The notes: generated by a model not told the origin, from the letters alone. Counted from the first letter of the stretch, positions 1-10,555 are shown. The stretch is 47,119 nt of DNA from Pelobacter sp. (GCA_030824515.1 JAVBXN010000056.1:1-47119), one strand, 5' to 3'. Translations and numbers: made by a program.

Positions 1-1400
1 ATATCTATATCCCTGGCAAAAACCTCGAAGCCTTTGTAACCGTGGTAAGGACCTGAATAATCCCAGCTGTGCATCTGGCGGAAAGGGATGCCCATCTTCT
101 GGAACACGTATTTTTCCTTGATACCGCTGCCGACCAGGTCCGGCTTGAGCGCATCGGCAAACTTCTCGAACTCGTACTCGGAGGGGTCGTCATAAACGAC
201 TGTGGCATCGGGCATTTCCGGAGCGGTTCGGTCGTAGTCGTCGGTGTGGGCAAATTCGTAACCGGAACCAACACAATCCATGCCCAGGTCTTCATATGCG
301 CCGATGGTGTGACGCGGACGCAGACCACCCACCAGCAGCATGACTTTCTTCCCGTCCAGGCGCGGTTTGTACTCCTCGATGACCGACTGCATGATCGGGT
401 CGTACTTGGCAATAACCGCCTCAACCTTCTCCTTGATGTTGTCGTCGAACAGTTCGGCCAGCGCCCGCAGACTCTGCCTGATCTTGGTAGGCCCGAAGAA
501 GTTCAGTTCGATCCAGGGAATACCGAATTTCTCTTCCATCACCTTGCACATGTAGTTCATCGAACGGTAGCAGTGGATTACGTTGAGCTTGACCTTGTGG
601 GTGGCGGCAATCTTTTCCAGCTCGCCGTCACCGGTCCAGACCGATTTGACGTTGAGACCGCACTCTTCCAGCAGCGGCTTGGTTGACCAGGCGTCGCCGC
701 CGATGTTGTATTCGCCGATCAGGGCGATGTCATAGGGGCTCTCGGGCTCGGCGAATTCGCGGGTTCCGATGATGTAGTCGCGAATCGTATCGTTACTGAT
801 GTGGTGCCCGAGCGACTGGGATACACCGCGGAAACCCTCGCAGTTACAGGGGATGATCGGTATGTCCAGATCCTTGGCGGATGTTTTGGCCACCGAGTTG
901 ATATCGTCGCCGATCAGACCGACCGGGCATTCGGACAGAACCGAGATGCCCTTGGCCAGCGGGAACAGTTCATGGGCTTCTTCCAGAAGGGTTTTAAGCT
1001 TCTTGTCGCCGCCGTAAACGATGTCTTTTTCCTGGAAATCGGAGGTGAACTGCATGGCGAAGTTGGTAACGCCGGTGATGCCGCTCATCATGTTGCGGCG
1101 TGTGCCCCAGGAGTACCAGCCGCAGCCGACCGGACCGTGGGATACGTGCACCATGTCGCGGATCGGGCCCCAGACGACCCCCTTGGCGCCGGCATAGGCG
1201 CAGCCACGGGCACTCATCACGCCGGGAACGGTTTTCTTGTTGGATTTCACACTGGCGCAGCCGGAGGCGGCGTCATTGGGCGCAAGATGCGGAGCGCGTT
1301 TCTTCCTGGCTTTCTCCGGATAGACCGACAGCGCCTCGTCAATCATGGCCTGGGTCGATTCCTTGGTTATGCCTTCGATTTTTCGTATCTTGTCTGACAT
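1..1400 (-). CDS. nifD: Nitrogenase MoFe protein alpha chain NifD (3' end cut by window edge)
   Basis: NifD carries the FeMo-cofactor and, with NifK, forms the MoFe protein that reduces N2. About 466 codons are visible; the family is around 480 residues, so only the extreme C-terminus is missing. Visible P-cluster cysteines are Cys67 ([11 protein letters not shown]), Cys93 ([11 protein letters not shown]) and Cys158 ([11 protein letters not shown]). The FeMo-co ligands are Cys277 (HCYRSMNY) and a His near residue 445 ([12 protein letters not shown]). The loop [16 protein letters not shown] is intact. The ATG at 1398-1400 follows an AAGGAG ribosome site at a good distance. It lies downstream of nifH on the same strand, separated by a 130-base gap that holds a palindromic repeat. 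nifK is expected beyond the left edge. The identification is secure. Confidence 0.98.
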   Translation of the reverse strand, partial: MSDKIRKIEGITKESTQAMIDEALSVYPEKARKKRAPHLAPNDAASGCASVKSNKKTVPGVMSARGCAYAGAKGVVWGPIRDMVHVSHGPVGCGWYSWGTRRNMMSGITGVTNFAMQFTSDFQEKDIVYGGDKKLKTLLEEAHELFPLAKGISVLSECPVGLIGDDINSVAKTSAKDLDIPIIPCNCEGFRGVSQSLGHHISNDTIRDYIIGTREFAEPESPYDIALIGEYNIGGDAWSTKPLLEECGLNVKSVWTGDGELEKIAATHKVKLNVIHCYRSMNYMCKVMEEKFGIPWIELNFFGPTKIRQSLRALAELFDDNIKEKVEAVIAKYDPIMQSVIEEYKPRLDGKKVMLLVGGLRPRHTIGAYEDLGMDCVGSGYEFAHTDDYDRTAPEMPDATVVYDDPSEYEFEKFADALKPDLVGSGIKEKYVFQKMGIPFRQMHSWDYSGPYHGYKGFEVFARDID

Positions 1401-1429
1401 AATATGTCTCCTTGTAGACTGTTGACTGA

Positions 1430-1515
1430 ACACTCCCCCCTTTACAAAAGGGGGGCTGGGGGGGATTTAACCCAAAGGCAAATCCCCCTGAATCCCCCTT
1501 TTCAAAGGGGGACGA
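1430..1515. repeat. Compound palindromic repeat between nifH and nifD
   Basis: Two C-run/G-run hairpins (CCCCCTTT..AAAGGGGG type) flank a short centre, and the two halves are near inverted copies of each other, so the whole block can form a cruciform. A related block lies at 17135-17240. This looks like a dispersed MITE/REP-like element. Inside the nif transcript it would form very stable RNA stems between nifH and nifD. Confidence 0.7.
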
Positions 1516-1522
1516 AAACTAT

Positions 1523-2581
<1,059 letters not shown>

Positions 2582-2616
2582 TTAAAAAGTCCTTGGCAGA
2601 TGTTATCGATAGTAAA

Positions 2617-2631
2617 GCATTTGCCGTGCCA
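2617..2631 (-). promoter_or_regulatory. Sigma-54 (-24/-12) promoter of nifH1
   Basis: The minus strand reads TGGCACGGCAAATGC, a near-consensus -24 TGGCACG and -12 TGC with exactly ten bases between GG and GC. The predicted start is near 2605. I did not find a clear NifA-type TGT-N10-ACA site in the 110 bases upstream. Confidence 0.85.
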
Positions 2632-2751
2632 ACATGACTATTTACAATAATAACGACTGGTTACCGGCAGGTGCACAGAAATGAGGCGGTTTTATGATCG
2701 GCATTTCGGGAGGGGATGCGCCGGTAGCGCAGGCAGTTGCCAAAAATTTAA

Positions 2752-3810
2752 TCAGCCTGGCAGCATTCGAAAAGCCGAGGCCTTGACGGCGGCAAAAATG
2801 GTGCTGCCAGGGGTAATGCTCAACTCGTCGACTGCATCCTGCACCACCTCGGCGATCAACGAATTGCCGGCACAATCCAGCTCCACGCCGACCTTGCGGC
2901 CCGAGTTGAACAGGGAACGGACGCTGCACTGCAGCAGGTTACGGGCGCTGATCGCCTCGGGATGCTGCTTGAAGAGAATGATATCCTTGGAGGAAAGTTC
3001 GGCCAGCGAGGCGTCACGCTCAGAACCGGCCGACAGGAGCAGCTGACCGGCGCCCCAGGGATAGGCGAAAAGCCCGGCGGATGGCAGCGGCCGCCCCAGT
3101 CTGAGCAGGTTGATATAGCCGACCTGACTCTGCCCCATGCGATTTCGCGCCAGTTGTTCACTGCTGACCTGCTCGACCATCACGCCTTTTTCGAAAACCA
3201 GCGCGCTGTCGGTCATCAGACGCATCTCGATCAGCGAGTGGGAGATAAACAGATAGGGAATCCCGAATTGTTCACTGACGCTCCTCAGGTAGGGAATGAT
3301 CTGGAAGCGCAGCGAATCGTCCAGCGCCGAAAGCGGCTCGTCCATCAGCAACAGGCGCGGGTTGGCCAGGATGGCACGCCCCAGTGCGACGCGCTGTTTT
3401 TCACCACCAGACAGGTTGGCCACCTCCCGGTCAAGCTGTTCTTCCAGATTCAGCACCTGGATCAGGGTATCAAAATCGATCCTGCGGTGTTCAGACCGGC
3501 AGCGCTTGAAACCATACAAAAGGTTGTGTTTGACGTTCAGATGGGAAAACAGGCTGTGCTGCTGGAAGACCATCGCTATCCGGCGCTGTTCGGGACGAAT
3601 ACTGATTCTTTTGGAACTGCTGAAGAGGCATTCGCCATCCAGCACGATCTCCCCGTTGTCAGGTTTGAGAAACCCCGCCAGCATACTCACCAGCGTAGAT
3701 TTGCCGCTGCCGGACGCGCCAAATATGCCGACCCTCTCGCCACTGACGCTGATATCGGCCGACAGATTAAAGGCGCCGAAACTTTTCTTTACATTCATGG
3801 AGAGATTCAC
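2752..3810 (-). CDS. modC: Molybdate ABC transporter ATP-binding protein ModC
   Basis: ModC is the cytoplasmic ATPase that powers molybdate import through ModB. The 352-residue product has Walker A GASGSGKST near residue 34, the signature LSGGEKQR, Walker B LLLMDEPLSALD, the His switch (FISHS), and a C-terminal TOBE/Mop-like regulatory domain from about residue 290 (SARNLLQC...). The GTG at 3810 is preferred because GGAGGGA lies just upstream; an ATG four codons in (3798) is the alternative. It starts one base after modB ends, so the two are translationally coupled. It is the last gene of modEABC and sits directly upstream of the nifH promoter, in keeping with molybdenum supply for nitrogenase. 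Confidence 0.95.
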   Translation of the reverse strand: MNLSMNVKKSFGAFNLSADISVSGERVGIFGASGSGKSTLVSMLAGFLKPDNGEIVLDGECLFSSSKRISIRPEQRRIAMVFQQHSLFSHLNVKHNLLYGFKRCRSEHRRIDFDTLIQVLNLEEQLDREVANLSGGEKQRVALGRAILANPRLLLMDEPLSALDDSLRFQIIPYLRSVSEQFGIPYLFISHSLIEMRLMTDSALVFEKGVMVEQVSSEQLARNRMGQSQVGYINLLRLGRPLPSAGLFAYPWGAGQLLLSAGSERDASLAELSSKDIILFKQHPEAISARNLLQCSVRSLFNSGRKVGVELDCAGNSLIAEVVQDAVDELSITPGSTIFAAVKASAFRMLPG

Positions 3811-3811
3811 G

Positions 3812-4501
3812 TCAGTCCCTCCGAGTCATTTTAAGGGCGCCGGGACGCCACGCGTAAAGCGCCAGCAGCACCAGGAATGAAAAAACCAGCATCACGGCCG
3901 CCATGCGATGGGCCTGGGCGTACTCCAGCGCCTCCACATGGTCGTAAATCTGCACCGAGGCCACACGGGAGACGCCGGGGATGTTGCCGCCGATCATCAG
4001 CACCACGCCGAATTCACCGACGGTATGGGCAAAGGTCAGAATGGAGGCGGTCAGAAAACCGGGACGGGCCAGCGGCAATGCCACCGTGAAGAACGCATCC
4101 AGCGGTGAGGCGCCCAGTGTGGCGGCCACTTCCAGCGGGCGGTCGCCGATCGATTCAAAGGCGCTCTGCAGCGGTTGCACCATGAACGGCAGCGAGTAAA
4201 AAACCGAAGCCAGCACCAATCCCCAGAAGGTAAACGGCAGGGCACCGATTCCCAAAACCCGGGTCAGATGCCCCACCGGTCCGTTGGGCCCCATGGCCAG
4301 CAACAGATAAAAACCCAGCACCGACGGCGGCAGCACCAGCGGCATCGCCACCACCGCACCGAACACCCCTTTCAGACGTGATTTTGAACGGGCCAGCCAC
4401 CAGGCGATCGGGGTGCCTACCACCAGCAGGATCAACGTGACGATAACAGCCAGCTTGATGGTAAGCCAGATCGACTGGATATCGGTATCTGACAAGAGCA
4501 T
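3812..4501 (-). CDS. modB: Molybdate ABC transporter permease ModB
   Basis: ModB is the inner-membrane channel subunit of the molybdate importer. The 229-residue protein has about five hydrophobic helices, beginning with [20 protein letters not shown] and ending near the C-terminus with [15 protein letters not shown]. The EAA loop for ModC contact is visible as [15 protein letters not shown] followed by LPLARPG. Length and layout match the family. The start ATG at 4501 lies two bases after the modA stop codon, so modA-modB-modC are one message with almost no spacers. Confidence 0.95.
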   Translation of the reverse strand: MLLSDTDIQSIWLTIKLAVIVTLILLVVGTPIAWWLARSKSRLKGVFGAVVAMPLVLPPSVLGFYLLLAMGPNGPVGHLTRVLGIGALPFTFWGLVLASVFYSLPFMVQPLQSAFESIGDRPLEVAATLGASPLDAFFTVALPLARPGFLTASILTFAHTVGEFGVVLMIGGNIPGVSRVASVQIYDHVEALEYAQAHRMAAVMLVFSFLVLLALYAWRPGALKMTRRD

Positions 4502-4503
4502 TG

Positions 4504-5274
4504 CTACTTACCCGCTTTCTCGCCCGGAAGTACAAAGCCATACTTGGTCATTACACCACGTGCCTGTTTAGAACCCATATACCCGGCAAACAGTTTTGCC
4601 AGCGGCTTGTTTGCCCCCCCCCTTGTAATGATAAAGCCCTGTTCCAATGGATTATGCATGGTATCGGGGATAAGGTAATAGCCACCCTTCTTTGACAGTT
4701 CAGGATTAAGCACCAGCGACAATGCAATCACTCCCACTTGGGCATTGCCGGACTGAACGTATTGGGCGGTCTGGGAAATATTTTCCCCGAACACCAACTT
4801 CGATTGCACCTTGTCCCACAGCCCGGCAGACCGTAACGCCTCTTCCGCACGTTTACCGTATGGGGCATGTTTCGGGTTGGCAATGGCTATCTTGGCAATC
4901 TTCGGGTCAGTCAGGTTGGCCAGGGTCATTTTTTTCGCATCCAGATCAGAACTCCAGAGTACGATCCGGCCAACGGCATAGGGTTTGACTTCAGATGCGG
5001 CCTGCCCCTGTTTGGCAAGTTCACGGGGATAAGCAATATCGGCGGAAAAAAACAGGTCATAGGGTGCGTCCTGCCGGATCTGGGTGTGGAATTTGCCGGA
5101 TGATCCATAGACAACCTGTATTTCGTCACCTGGGTAGTCCTTCTTGAAGCCGGAAACGATTTCATCCATGGCAAACTTGAGGTCAGCCGCAGCGGCAACG
5201 GTTATTTTCTCGGCATGGGCAGTGGTGCCCATCAGTAGCAATACAGCGACAATAAACAGTCTAACCTGATTCAT
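4504..5274 (-). CDS. modA: Periplasmic molybdate-binding protein ModA
   Basis: ModA captures molybdate in the periplasm and delivers it to ModBC. The 256-residue product has a signal peptide (hydrophobic [16 protein letters not shown], likely cleaved before EKITV). The family hallmark [13 protein letters not shown] and the oxyanion-binding YGSSGKF follow. [14 protein letters not shown] and the C-terminal [11 protein letters not shown] region are also typical. It follows modE by about 30 bases and precedes modB by two. A tungstate-binding role (WtpA/TupA) is less likely given the modE neighbour. Confidence 0.95.
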   Translation of the reverse strand: MNQVRLFIVAVLLLMGTTAHAEKITVAAAADLKFAMDEIVSGFKKDYPGDEIQVVYGSSGKFHTQIRQDAPYDLFFSADIAYPRELAKQGQAASEVKPYAVGRIVLWSSDLDAKKMTLANLTDPKIAKIAIANPKHAPYGKRAEEALRSAGLWDKVQSKLVFGENISQTAQYVQSGNAQVGVIALSLVLNPELSKKGGYYLIPDTMHNPLEQGFIITRGGANKPLAKLFAGYMGSKQARGVMTKYGFVLPGEKAGK

Positions 5275-5305
5275 TCTTTATCTTCCTCCGAATTTTGACG
5301 TTGTG

Positions 5306-6121
5306 TCAGTTGACGCCGATAATCACGCTGGAGGCCTTGAACATGGTGCAGGCATGGCCGCCGACTTTCAGTTCGAGCCTTGTAGAGCTGCCATGGGTAA
5401 TGACCGCGCTGACGGTATTGCCGCCGCCGATCTCCACATCGACCTCGGTGTTGACCGGCCCCTCGATGATCTTGGCGATTGTGCCGCAAAAGACATTGCG
5501 GGCGCTGACCCTGGCTTCGTGCAGATCGATGCCGATGATGACCGAACTGGCCTTGACGATGGCATAGGCCTCGGAGCCGGTCACAAGCCCCAGGTTGTCG
5601 ATTGCGCCGTTGGTGACGACCGCCGTCAACGGCACGCCCCCTTTCAGCGTCAATGTGACTTCGGCATTGACGGCGCCCTTGGTAATATTGCTAACCGTGC
5701 CTGAAAAAGTATTGCGCGCGCTGACTTTCATGGAAATCCTCTTCAGAAATCTGTACAGGCCATCGCTGTCGCCCAGCCTGTTTTCCAGGTTGTCCAGAAA
5801 TTTGCGGTGTTCTTCCTGGATGGTTTTGTATTGGATGATTACCTTTTTTCCTTCGGCGGTCAGGCTGGTTCCACCGCCCCCCTTGCCGCCGGCCAGACGC
5901 TCTACCAACGGCTTTTCCGCCAGGTTGTTGATCAGGTTGACCGTGTCCCAGGCGGTTTTATAGCTGATGCCGACCTCTTTGGCTGCTTTGGTGATCGAAC
6001 CCAGCTCACCGATCTTTTCCAGCAGAGCGATACGATCGCCCCCCAGAAATTTGCTGTCCGACCGGTTGAGCCACAAACTGCCCGATATGCCGGTATCGTG
6101 CCTGGGTCCGGTTATTCTCAT
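5306..6121 (-). CDS. modE: Molybdate-dependent transcriptional regulator ModE
   Basis: ModE binds molybdate and, as a dimer, represses mod operons. The 271-residue product has an N-terminal winged helix-turn-helix (about residues 24-115; GSITKAAKEVGISYKTAWD is the recognition motif). Two tandem Mop domains follow (about 134-196 and 205-270, each beginning SARN). This is the full-length E. coli-type layout. I placed the start at 6121 because a GGGAGAA site precedes it; a longer reading to 6226 adds 35 Cys-rich residues that do not resemble the family. modE heads modEABC. A palindromic operator overlapping its promoter (6234-6257) suggests autoregulation by molybdate. Confidence 0.95.
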   Translation of the reverse strand: MRITGPRHDTGISGSLWLNRSDSKFLGGDRIALLEKIGELGSITKAAKEVGISYKTAWDTVNLINNLAEKPLVERLAGGKGGGGTSLTAEGKKVIIQYKTIQEEHRKFLDNLENRLGDSDGLYRFLKRISMKVSARNTFSGTVSNITKGAVNAEVTLTLKGGVPLTAVVTNGAIDNLGLVTGSEAYAIVKASSVIIGIDLHEARVSARNVFCGTIAKIIEGPVNTEVDVEIGGGNTVSAVITHGSSTRLELKVGGHACTMFKASSVIIGVN

Positions 6122-6217
6122 GGCCCGATTCTCCCGCGATGCTGATTTACAAGCTGAATTACATGATCCATGCCAACGGCAATTTAGACAAAAGACCTTT
6201 GTTTTAGGATGGTTGCA

Positions 6218-6246
6218 ACAATACAATATTTGTCCTTATATTTCAA
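6218..6246 (-). promoter_or_regulatory. Sigma-70-type promoter of modEABC
   Basis: On the minus strand TTGAAA (6246-6241) and TATTGT (6223-6218) are separated by 17 bases. The -35 box lies inside the candidate ModE operator at 6234-6257. The predicted start is about 90 bases upstream of the modE ATG. Confidence 0.55.
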
Positions 6247-6257
6247 GTTATATAACG
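6234..6257. promoter_or_regulatory. Candidate ModE operator (Mo-box)
   Basis: On the minus strand the site reads CGTTATAT-N8-ATATAAGG, an inverted repeat with 7 of 8 positions matching. It resembles the CGTTATAT/ATATAACG half-sites of characterised ModE operators. It covers the -35 box of the modE promoter, so bound ModE would block transcription when molybdate is plentiful. Confidence 0.6.
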
Positions 6258-6307
6258 ACTGACCATCCAACGAGCAGCATGCCTTAAAACCGTGCATTTC
6301 ATTCCGT

Positions 6308-9199
6308 TCAAGTGCGATCGGCGTACATTACTTCAGACACCTTGCGAATGAAGGCCTCCATGGTAAATGGCTTGGAGATGAAATTGACCTCTTCCTCCAG
6401 ATGGCCGTTACTGGACGAGACCACCCCGGCATAACCGGACATGAACAGCACCTTTAGCCCCGGCACATGCTCGATGATCCGTTCATACAGCTCGGGGCCG
6501 TTCATGTGCGGCATGACGACATCCGACACCAGCAGGTCGATCGTATCCCGGCACGACCGCACCGCCTCGATCGCCTGAAACGGCTCATCGACTGCAATCA
6601 CGCGATGACCTGCTCCTTCCAGGATTTCACGCACCATCATCAGGACCATCGGGTTGTCCTCAACCACCAGAATGGTGCCGGTGAGCTGTTCGGAATCTTT
6701 CGATATCTGGAGTTGCTCCCGGATCTGCTCATCCCCGCTCCGCTCCGGGAAGTACAGCGTAAAGGTCGTGCCAAAACCGCTGCGGCTGTTGACCTCGATG
6801 CTTCCCTCATGCTGCTTTACCACGCCGAATGTTGTTGAAAGTCCCAGCCCGGTTCCATGACCGGTCGGCTTGGTGGTGAAGAACGGATCGAAAATGTGCG
6901 GCAATATGGCCTCGTCAATTCCGCTGCCGCTATCAGAGAAGGCGACCATCACATGGCGCCCCGGCTTTGAACCGGAATGGCGCAGGCAGTATTCCTGGTC
7001 GAACATCAGATGCCCGGTTTCTATCGTGATGACCCCAGCGCCGCTGATGGCATCCTGGGCATTGACGGCCAGATTGAGCAGCGCCTGTTCGATCTGGGTC
7101 CTGTCCGCCTGGATCATACATGCCTCCGGACTCAACCGGAGCCTGATCTCAATGTTTTCCCGGATGGTTCGCTGCAGGATGACCATGAATGAGACTATGA
7201 TCTCGTTCAGGTCCTGAGTTTCGACTCTCAGGGCCTGTTGTCTGCTGAAGCTGAGCAGACGGCTGACCAGATCCCTGGCCTTTCCGGCCGATTTAAGGAT
7301 GGCAGCGGAAAAACCGGCTGTTTTTTCGTCCGCGGTATGTCTCATGTTGATCATCTCGGCATAGCCGAAGATCGGTACCAGCAGATTATTGAAATCGTGG
7401 GCAATCCCGCCGGCAAGCAGGCCGATGCTTTCCAGTTTCTGCTGCTGTGAAGCCTGGCGTTCCAGCATGCGCTGTTCGGTGACATCGGAATCAACACCGC
7501 GATACCCGATCAGTGTTCCTTGAAAATCCAGTATCGGCACCCCGTTTGTCAGCAGGCAGACCCGCCGGCCGTCCCTGGTCACATTCCAGTTTTCCAGGTT
7601 TTTGATGTTGGACTTGGAGCCGGAAAATTCCATGAAAGCATCTCTGACCTTGTCAACGTCCTGCGGATCGATAAACTCGTAAACCTGCCGGCCGATAACT
7701 TCATCGCGGGTGTAGCCGAGAACCCGCTCCACTGACTCGGAAGAAAAGGTATAGCGGCAGTCGGCGTCAACCTCCCAGATCCAGTCCGCCAGGCTTTCCG
7801 CGATCCCGCGAAAGCGCTCTTCACTGGTTCGAAGCGCCTCTTCGGAAAGCCTTAGTTCGGTCACATTTCGTGTAATTGCAAGGCAGGCCACGATATTGTC
7901 GTTTTCATCCCTGAACGGAACAGCCATTGAGTGCAACCAAATCCGACGCCCCTTGAGCCCGACCGCTTCAAATTCCAGGCTGCCCGGAATACCCTGATAT
8001 GCCTTTTGGGCAAGCTCCGCAAATGCGGCCTGGTAAGGTTCGGTCACAAGCTGGCACATGCTTTGCCCCTGCACCTTTTCAAACGTATCGGCGTCAATCA
8101 TCTCCAGTCCGGCCCGGTTCATAAGCAACAGCCTGCCGTCGGCGTCCAGCAACTTGACGCATTCCGGTTCAGAATCAATGATCGCCTGGAGAAAACGTTC
8201 CGCCTTCTGGAGTGCGACAACGGCCTGCTGACGTTCGGCGGTTTCCTCTTCCAGCGCGGAAGCCTGCTCCTCAAGTTGCTCCTGTGCAACCTGCCTCTCC
8301 GCAATTTCCTCTTCCAGTCTGAGTGTCTGCTCTTCCAGCTGCTCCTGCGCTGCCTGCCTCTCGGAAATCTCCTCTTCCAGCCTGAGGGTCTGTTCCTCCA
8401 GCTGTTCCTGTATCCGCCGCCGTTCTACTATTTCATTCTCAAGTCTCCCGGTATTTTCCAGCAGAGCCGCTTCCTGCCGATGCCTCCTGGTGGAAGAGGC
8501 CGCGATACCCGCGCCCCCCATCACCCACAGCAGTGCAAAACCGGCGACCAGCGAATTCCGCCTCTCGGCCTCTATCGCCAGGTAACTGCCCATGGGAATT
8601 GCGATACTCATTCCTCCACGAACGTCACCGACATGATAGCCCTGGTGAGCATGGCACTTGAGGCAGCTCTTTTCGGTAATGAAGGCCGCCATGAACTGGA
8701 GATAGGGTTTCTTATCGATCGCTATCAACTGCGTCCGCTCCCTCTCCAGGCGCTTTTCGAAGAGCCCGAGTGTTTCCCGTTCCCAGGCATTGGGAACGTT
8801 TGCGGGATTCAGCGGTTTCAGGCTCACCAGCCTGCTGACGACCGGTTCCTTCGATTCCTTGACTATGGCTTCGAACACCATTCTTGTCATGTAGGCCGGG
8901 TTTACCAGTGTGAGTGATTTACCCGATTCGGTTTTCACATCCCGTTCGGGCACGGCCAGATAGGGGTTGGGCAGCACTTTGTCGGCCGGAGCATACACTC
9001 CTCCAAGCCGGGCCCCCCATTTGCGGTACTGGAGGTTGAGGGCATGGTAGTCTCTGGCCGTTCTGGCAGCCTCTTTTATCGTATTTTCGCGGTAGACATT
9101 GAGGATGAACAATAAAATAGCCGCAATGACACCGGTCCAGATGACAATCATGCCGAGACCGTATTTTCTGAATTGCGCCATAAATCCTTCGTTGTTCAT
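6308..9199 (-). CDS. Heme-binding PAS hybrid sensor histidine kinase with receiver domain
   Basis: This 963-residue membrane kinase has an N-terminal transmembrane helix (about 17-36). A periplasmic DUF3365/Tll0287-like domain carries one c-type heme motif, CLKCH (Cys179, Cys182, His183), and a second helix follows near 217-236. Next is a coiled coil of three 21-residue repeats (EQLEEQ...LEEE; about 261-326). Then come two PAS domains (about 336-450 and 455-580), a histidine-kinase core (GGIAHDFNNLL, His near 601), an ATPase domain and a C-terminal receiver (VVEDNP, SDVVMP). The ATG at 9199 has GGAG upstream and is preferred to the one at 9211. The domain order suggests redox or gas sensing through heme. 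The gene stands alone, so its partner regulator is not visible. Confidence 0.9.
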   Translation of the reverse strand: MNNEGFMAQFRKYGLGMIVIWTGVIAAILLFILNVYRENTIKEAARTARDYHALNLQYRKWGARLGGVYAPADKVLPNPYLAVPERDVKTESGKSLTLVNPAYMTRMVFEAIVKESKEPVVSRLVSLKPLNPANVPNAWERETLGLFEKRLERERTQLIAIDKKPYLQFMAAFITEKSCLKCHAHQGYHVGDVRGGMSIAIPMGSYLAIEAERRNSLVAGFALLWVMGGAGIAASSTRRHRQEAALLENTGRLENEIVERRRIQEQLEEQTLRLEEEISERQAAQEQLEEQTLRLEEEIAERQVAQEQLEEQASALEEETAERQQAVVALQKAERFLQAIIDSEPECVKLLDADGRLLLMNRAGLEMIDADTFEKVQGQSMCQLVTEPYQAAFAELAQKAYQGIPGSLEFEAVGLKGRRIWLHSMAVPFRDENDNIVACLAITRNVTELRLSEEALRTSEERFRGIAESLADWIWEVDADCRYTFSSESVERVLGYTRDEVIGRQVYEFIDPQDVDKVRDAFMEFSGSKSNIKNLENWNVTRDGRRVCLLTNGVPILDFQGTLIGYRGVDSDVTEQRMLERQASQQQKLESIGLLAGGIAHDFNNLLVPIFGYAEMINMRHTADEKTAGFSAAILKSAGKARDLVSRLLSFSRQQALRVETQDLNEIIVSFMVILQRTIRENIEIRLRLSPEACMIQADRTQIEQALLNLAVNAQDAISGAGVITIETGHLMFDQEYCLRHSGSKPGRHVMVAFSDSGSGIDEAILPHIFDPFFTTKPTGHGTGLGLSTTFGVVKQHEGSIEVNSRSGFGTTFTLYFPERSGDEQIREQLQISKDSEQLTGTILVVEDNPMVLMMVREILEGAGHRVIAVDEPFQAIEAVRSCRDTIDLLVSDVVMPHMNGPELYERIIEHVPGLKVLFMSGYAGVVSSSNGHLEEEVNFISKPFTMEAFIRKVSEVMYADRT

Positions 9200-9427
9200 T
9201 GATAGCTCCATGGGAGAAAAGGTCTGCGCCCCTTCTTCGCGGACAAAAACTCCGTAATAAACTGCAATTAATGCAAGAGATGCTCCAATCGTTAATTAAT
9301 ACCACCGGCTGCAGAGAACACAACCCCGTTAGATAATTTTTCATCCGCCCGGCTGCCCGGAGGCATCAGCCGCTTGACTCACCCCGGTAATTATTGACGC
9401 GCGGTCAAGTTCAGCCAGGTCGTTTTT

Positions 9428-9442
9428 TGGCGCGAATGGTGC
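9428..9442 (+). promoter_or_regulatory. Sigma-54 promoter of the zinc-ribbon/FKBP/cowN operon
   Basis: TGGCGCGAATGGTGC has GG and GC exactly ten bases apart and matches the -24/-12 consensus closely. The predicted start is near 9454, only 18 bases before the first ATG. There is no leader hairpin here, unlike the nifH, nifV and nifB units. Confidence 0.75.
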
Positions 9443-9471
9443 AAACCGGTTAACTCAGGGAGTGAAATGAC

Positions 9472-9798
9472 ATGGAAGCACTTGACAGGGATACCGCCAA
9501 AAAACTGTATGAACAGTACCGCAAACAGCGCGATGGCATCAGGAACAGGCCGGAGATGGCTTCGATCTGCCTGATCTGCGGCTCGATTCATGTCATTCCA
9601 AAAGAAGGGGATGCCTATAAATTAGTCTGCCGCAGCTGCGGATTTGCCTTTTTCCGCTATCAATGTACGGTCTGCGGGAAGACTGTTGACGGGCGCGACC
9701 CGAAAAACCCGGCCTGCCGGGAATGCGGCCTGCGACTTTGCACCTGCGGAGCCTGCGGTTGCAGACCAGAGACCAGTGATGAGAGGGTTATTTCATGA
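9472..9798 (+). CDS. Small Cys-rich zinc-ribbon protein in the cowN operon
   Basis: The 108-residue product has a basic helical start followed by paired cysteines: CLIC, CRSC, CTVC, CREC, then the dense tail CTCGACGC. These fit one or two zinc ribbons plus an extra metal-binding tail. I do not recognise a named family. GGGAG eight to ten bases upstream supports the ATG. The stop overlaps the next start (ATGA), so it is translationally coupled to the FKBP gene and then to cowN. Sigma-54 control and the company of cowN suggest a role under nitrogen-fixing conditions; whether it carries a metal, acts as a chaperone or regulates is unknown. Confidence 0.8.
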   Translation: MEALDRDTAKKLYEQYRKQRDGIRNRPEMASICLICGSIHVIPKEGDAYKLVCRSCGFAFFRYQCTVCGKTVDGRDPKNPACRECGLRLCTCGACGCRPETSDERVIS

Positions 9799-10223
9799 CA
9801 AGAGCAGAGATCGGCAGCACCGTCACCGTCAGTTATATCGGCACGCTGGATAACGGCCGGATCTTCCACAGTACCGACGAGCAGGGGCCGTTGACATTTA
9901 CGATCGGCAACGACCAGGTGTTTGCAACCCTGGAACGGGCCATAATCGGCATGTGCGCCGGCGATGTGAAAAATGTCCTACTCAGGGCCGAAGATGCTTA
10001 CGGGGAGCGCCTGCCGGAAAACATCATCACCGTAAGCCGCGGCAACTTTCCTGCAGGTAAAGATATCAAAGTTGGTCAGAAGTTAAGCATCGAGTTCAAG
10101 GGCGGGATCTCGCGTGTAATGGTCGTAACAGACGTAGCTGAAACGGAAATTACGCTGGACGGCAACCATCCACTGGCGGGGCTGGATCTGACATTCGCGC
10201 TCAGACTGGATCATGTGGAATGA
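9795..10223 (+). CDS. FKBP-type peptidyl-prolyl isomerase, SlyD-like
   Basis: This 142-residue FKBP-fold protein probably assists folding in the cytoplasm; no signal peptide is present. Visible hallmarks are [16 protein letters not shown] near the N-terminus, the [17 protein letters not shown] active-site strand, the [12 protein letters not shown] segment, an insert-in-flap region (about 70-120) as in SlyD, and the closing [15 protein letters not shown]. It lacks the His/Cys-rich metal tail of E. coli SlyD, although its upstream partner is Cys-rich. It overlaps both neighbours by four bases (ATGA). In the cowN operon a nitrogenase-related client is plausible but not shown. Confidence 0.88.
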   Translation: MTRAEIGSTVTVSYIGTLDNGRIFHSTDEQGPLTFTIGNDQVFATLERAIIGMCAGDVKNVLLRAEDAYGERLPENIITVSRGNFPAGKDIKVGQKLSIEFKGGISRVMVVTDVAETEITLDGNHPLAGLDLTFALRLDHVE

Positions 10224-10555
10224 CAATCGCGAAATCGGGGATAAATTTCATGCATCAGGGCAACAAGCCTGATCGCTACGTGTCCTTCATCGGTATCGAG
10301 GGGGACAGGAACTCACGCGAACTCATGAATTTGCTGAGGCGGCATATCGATGATCCGGGCAAGAGCAACCGCTTCTGGGAAATGTTCAAAAGCAAGCTGA
10401 CCAGTGTCGGCCAGCCGGATCACAACGGCGGAAGATGCCTGGACGAGTTGTTCCTGATCCACTCCTACATCAACAATATCCGCGAGCTGTTTGAAGAGTA
10501 CGATGATCAGCCGGCGCTGGCCTTGCTGGAGCGGATTGAAACGGAAAGCTGCTGA
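10220..10555 (+). CDS. cowN: CowN, sustains N2 fixation in the presence of CO
   Basis: CowN is a small cytoplasmic protein that protects Mo-nitrogenase from carbon monoxide inhibition. The 111-residue frame contains the family pattern: [50 protein letters not shown] and a C-terminal [13 protein letters not shown]. The family is usually about 90-100 residues. The first ATG (10220) overlaps the FKBP stop, but the ATG at 10250 has GGGGAT upstream and gives a typical 101-residue protein; either is possible. It is third in a sigma-54-driven operon, which fits expression together with nitrogenase. Confidence 0.93.
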   Translation: MTIAKSGINFMHQGNKPDRYVSFIGIEGDRNSRELMNLLRRHIDDPGKSNRFWEMFKSKLTSVGQPDHNGGRCLDELFLIHSYINNIRELFEEYDDQPALALLERIETESC

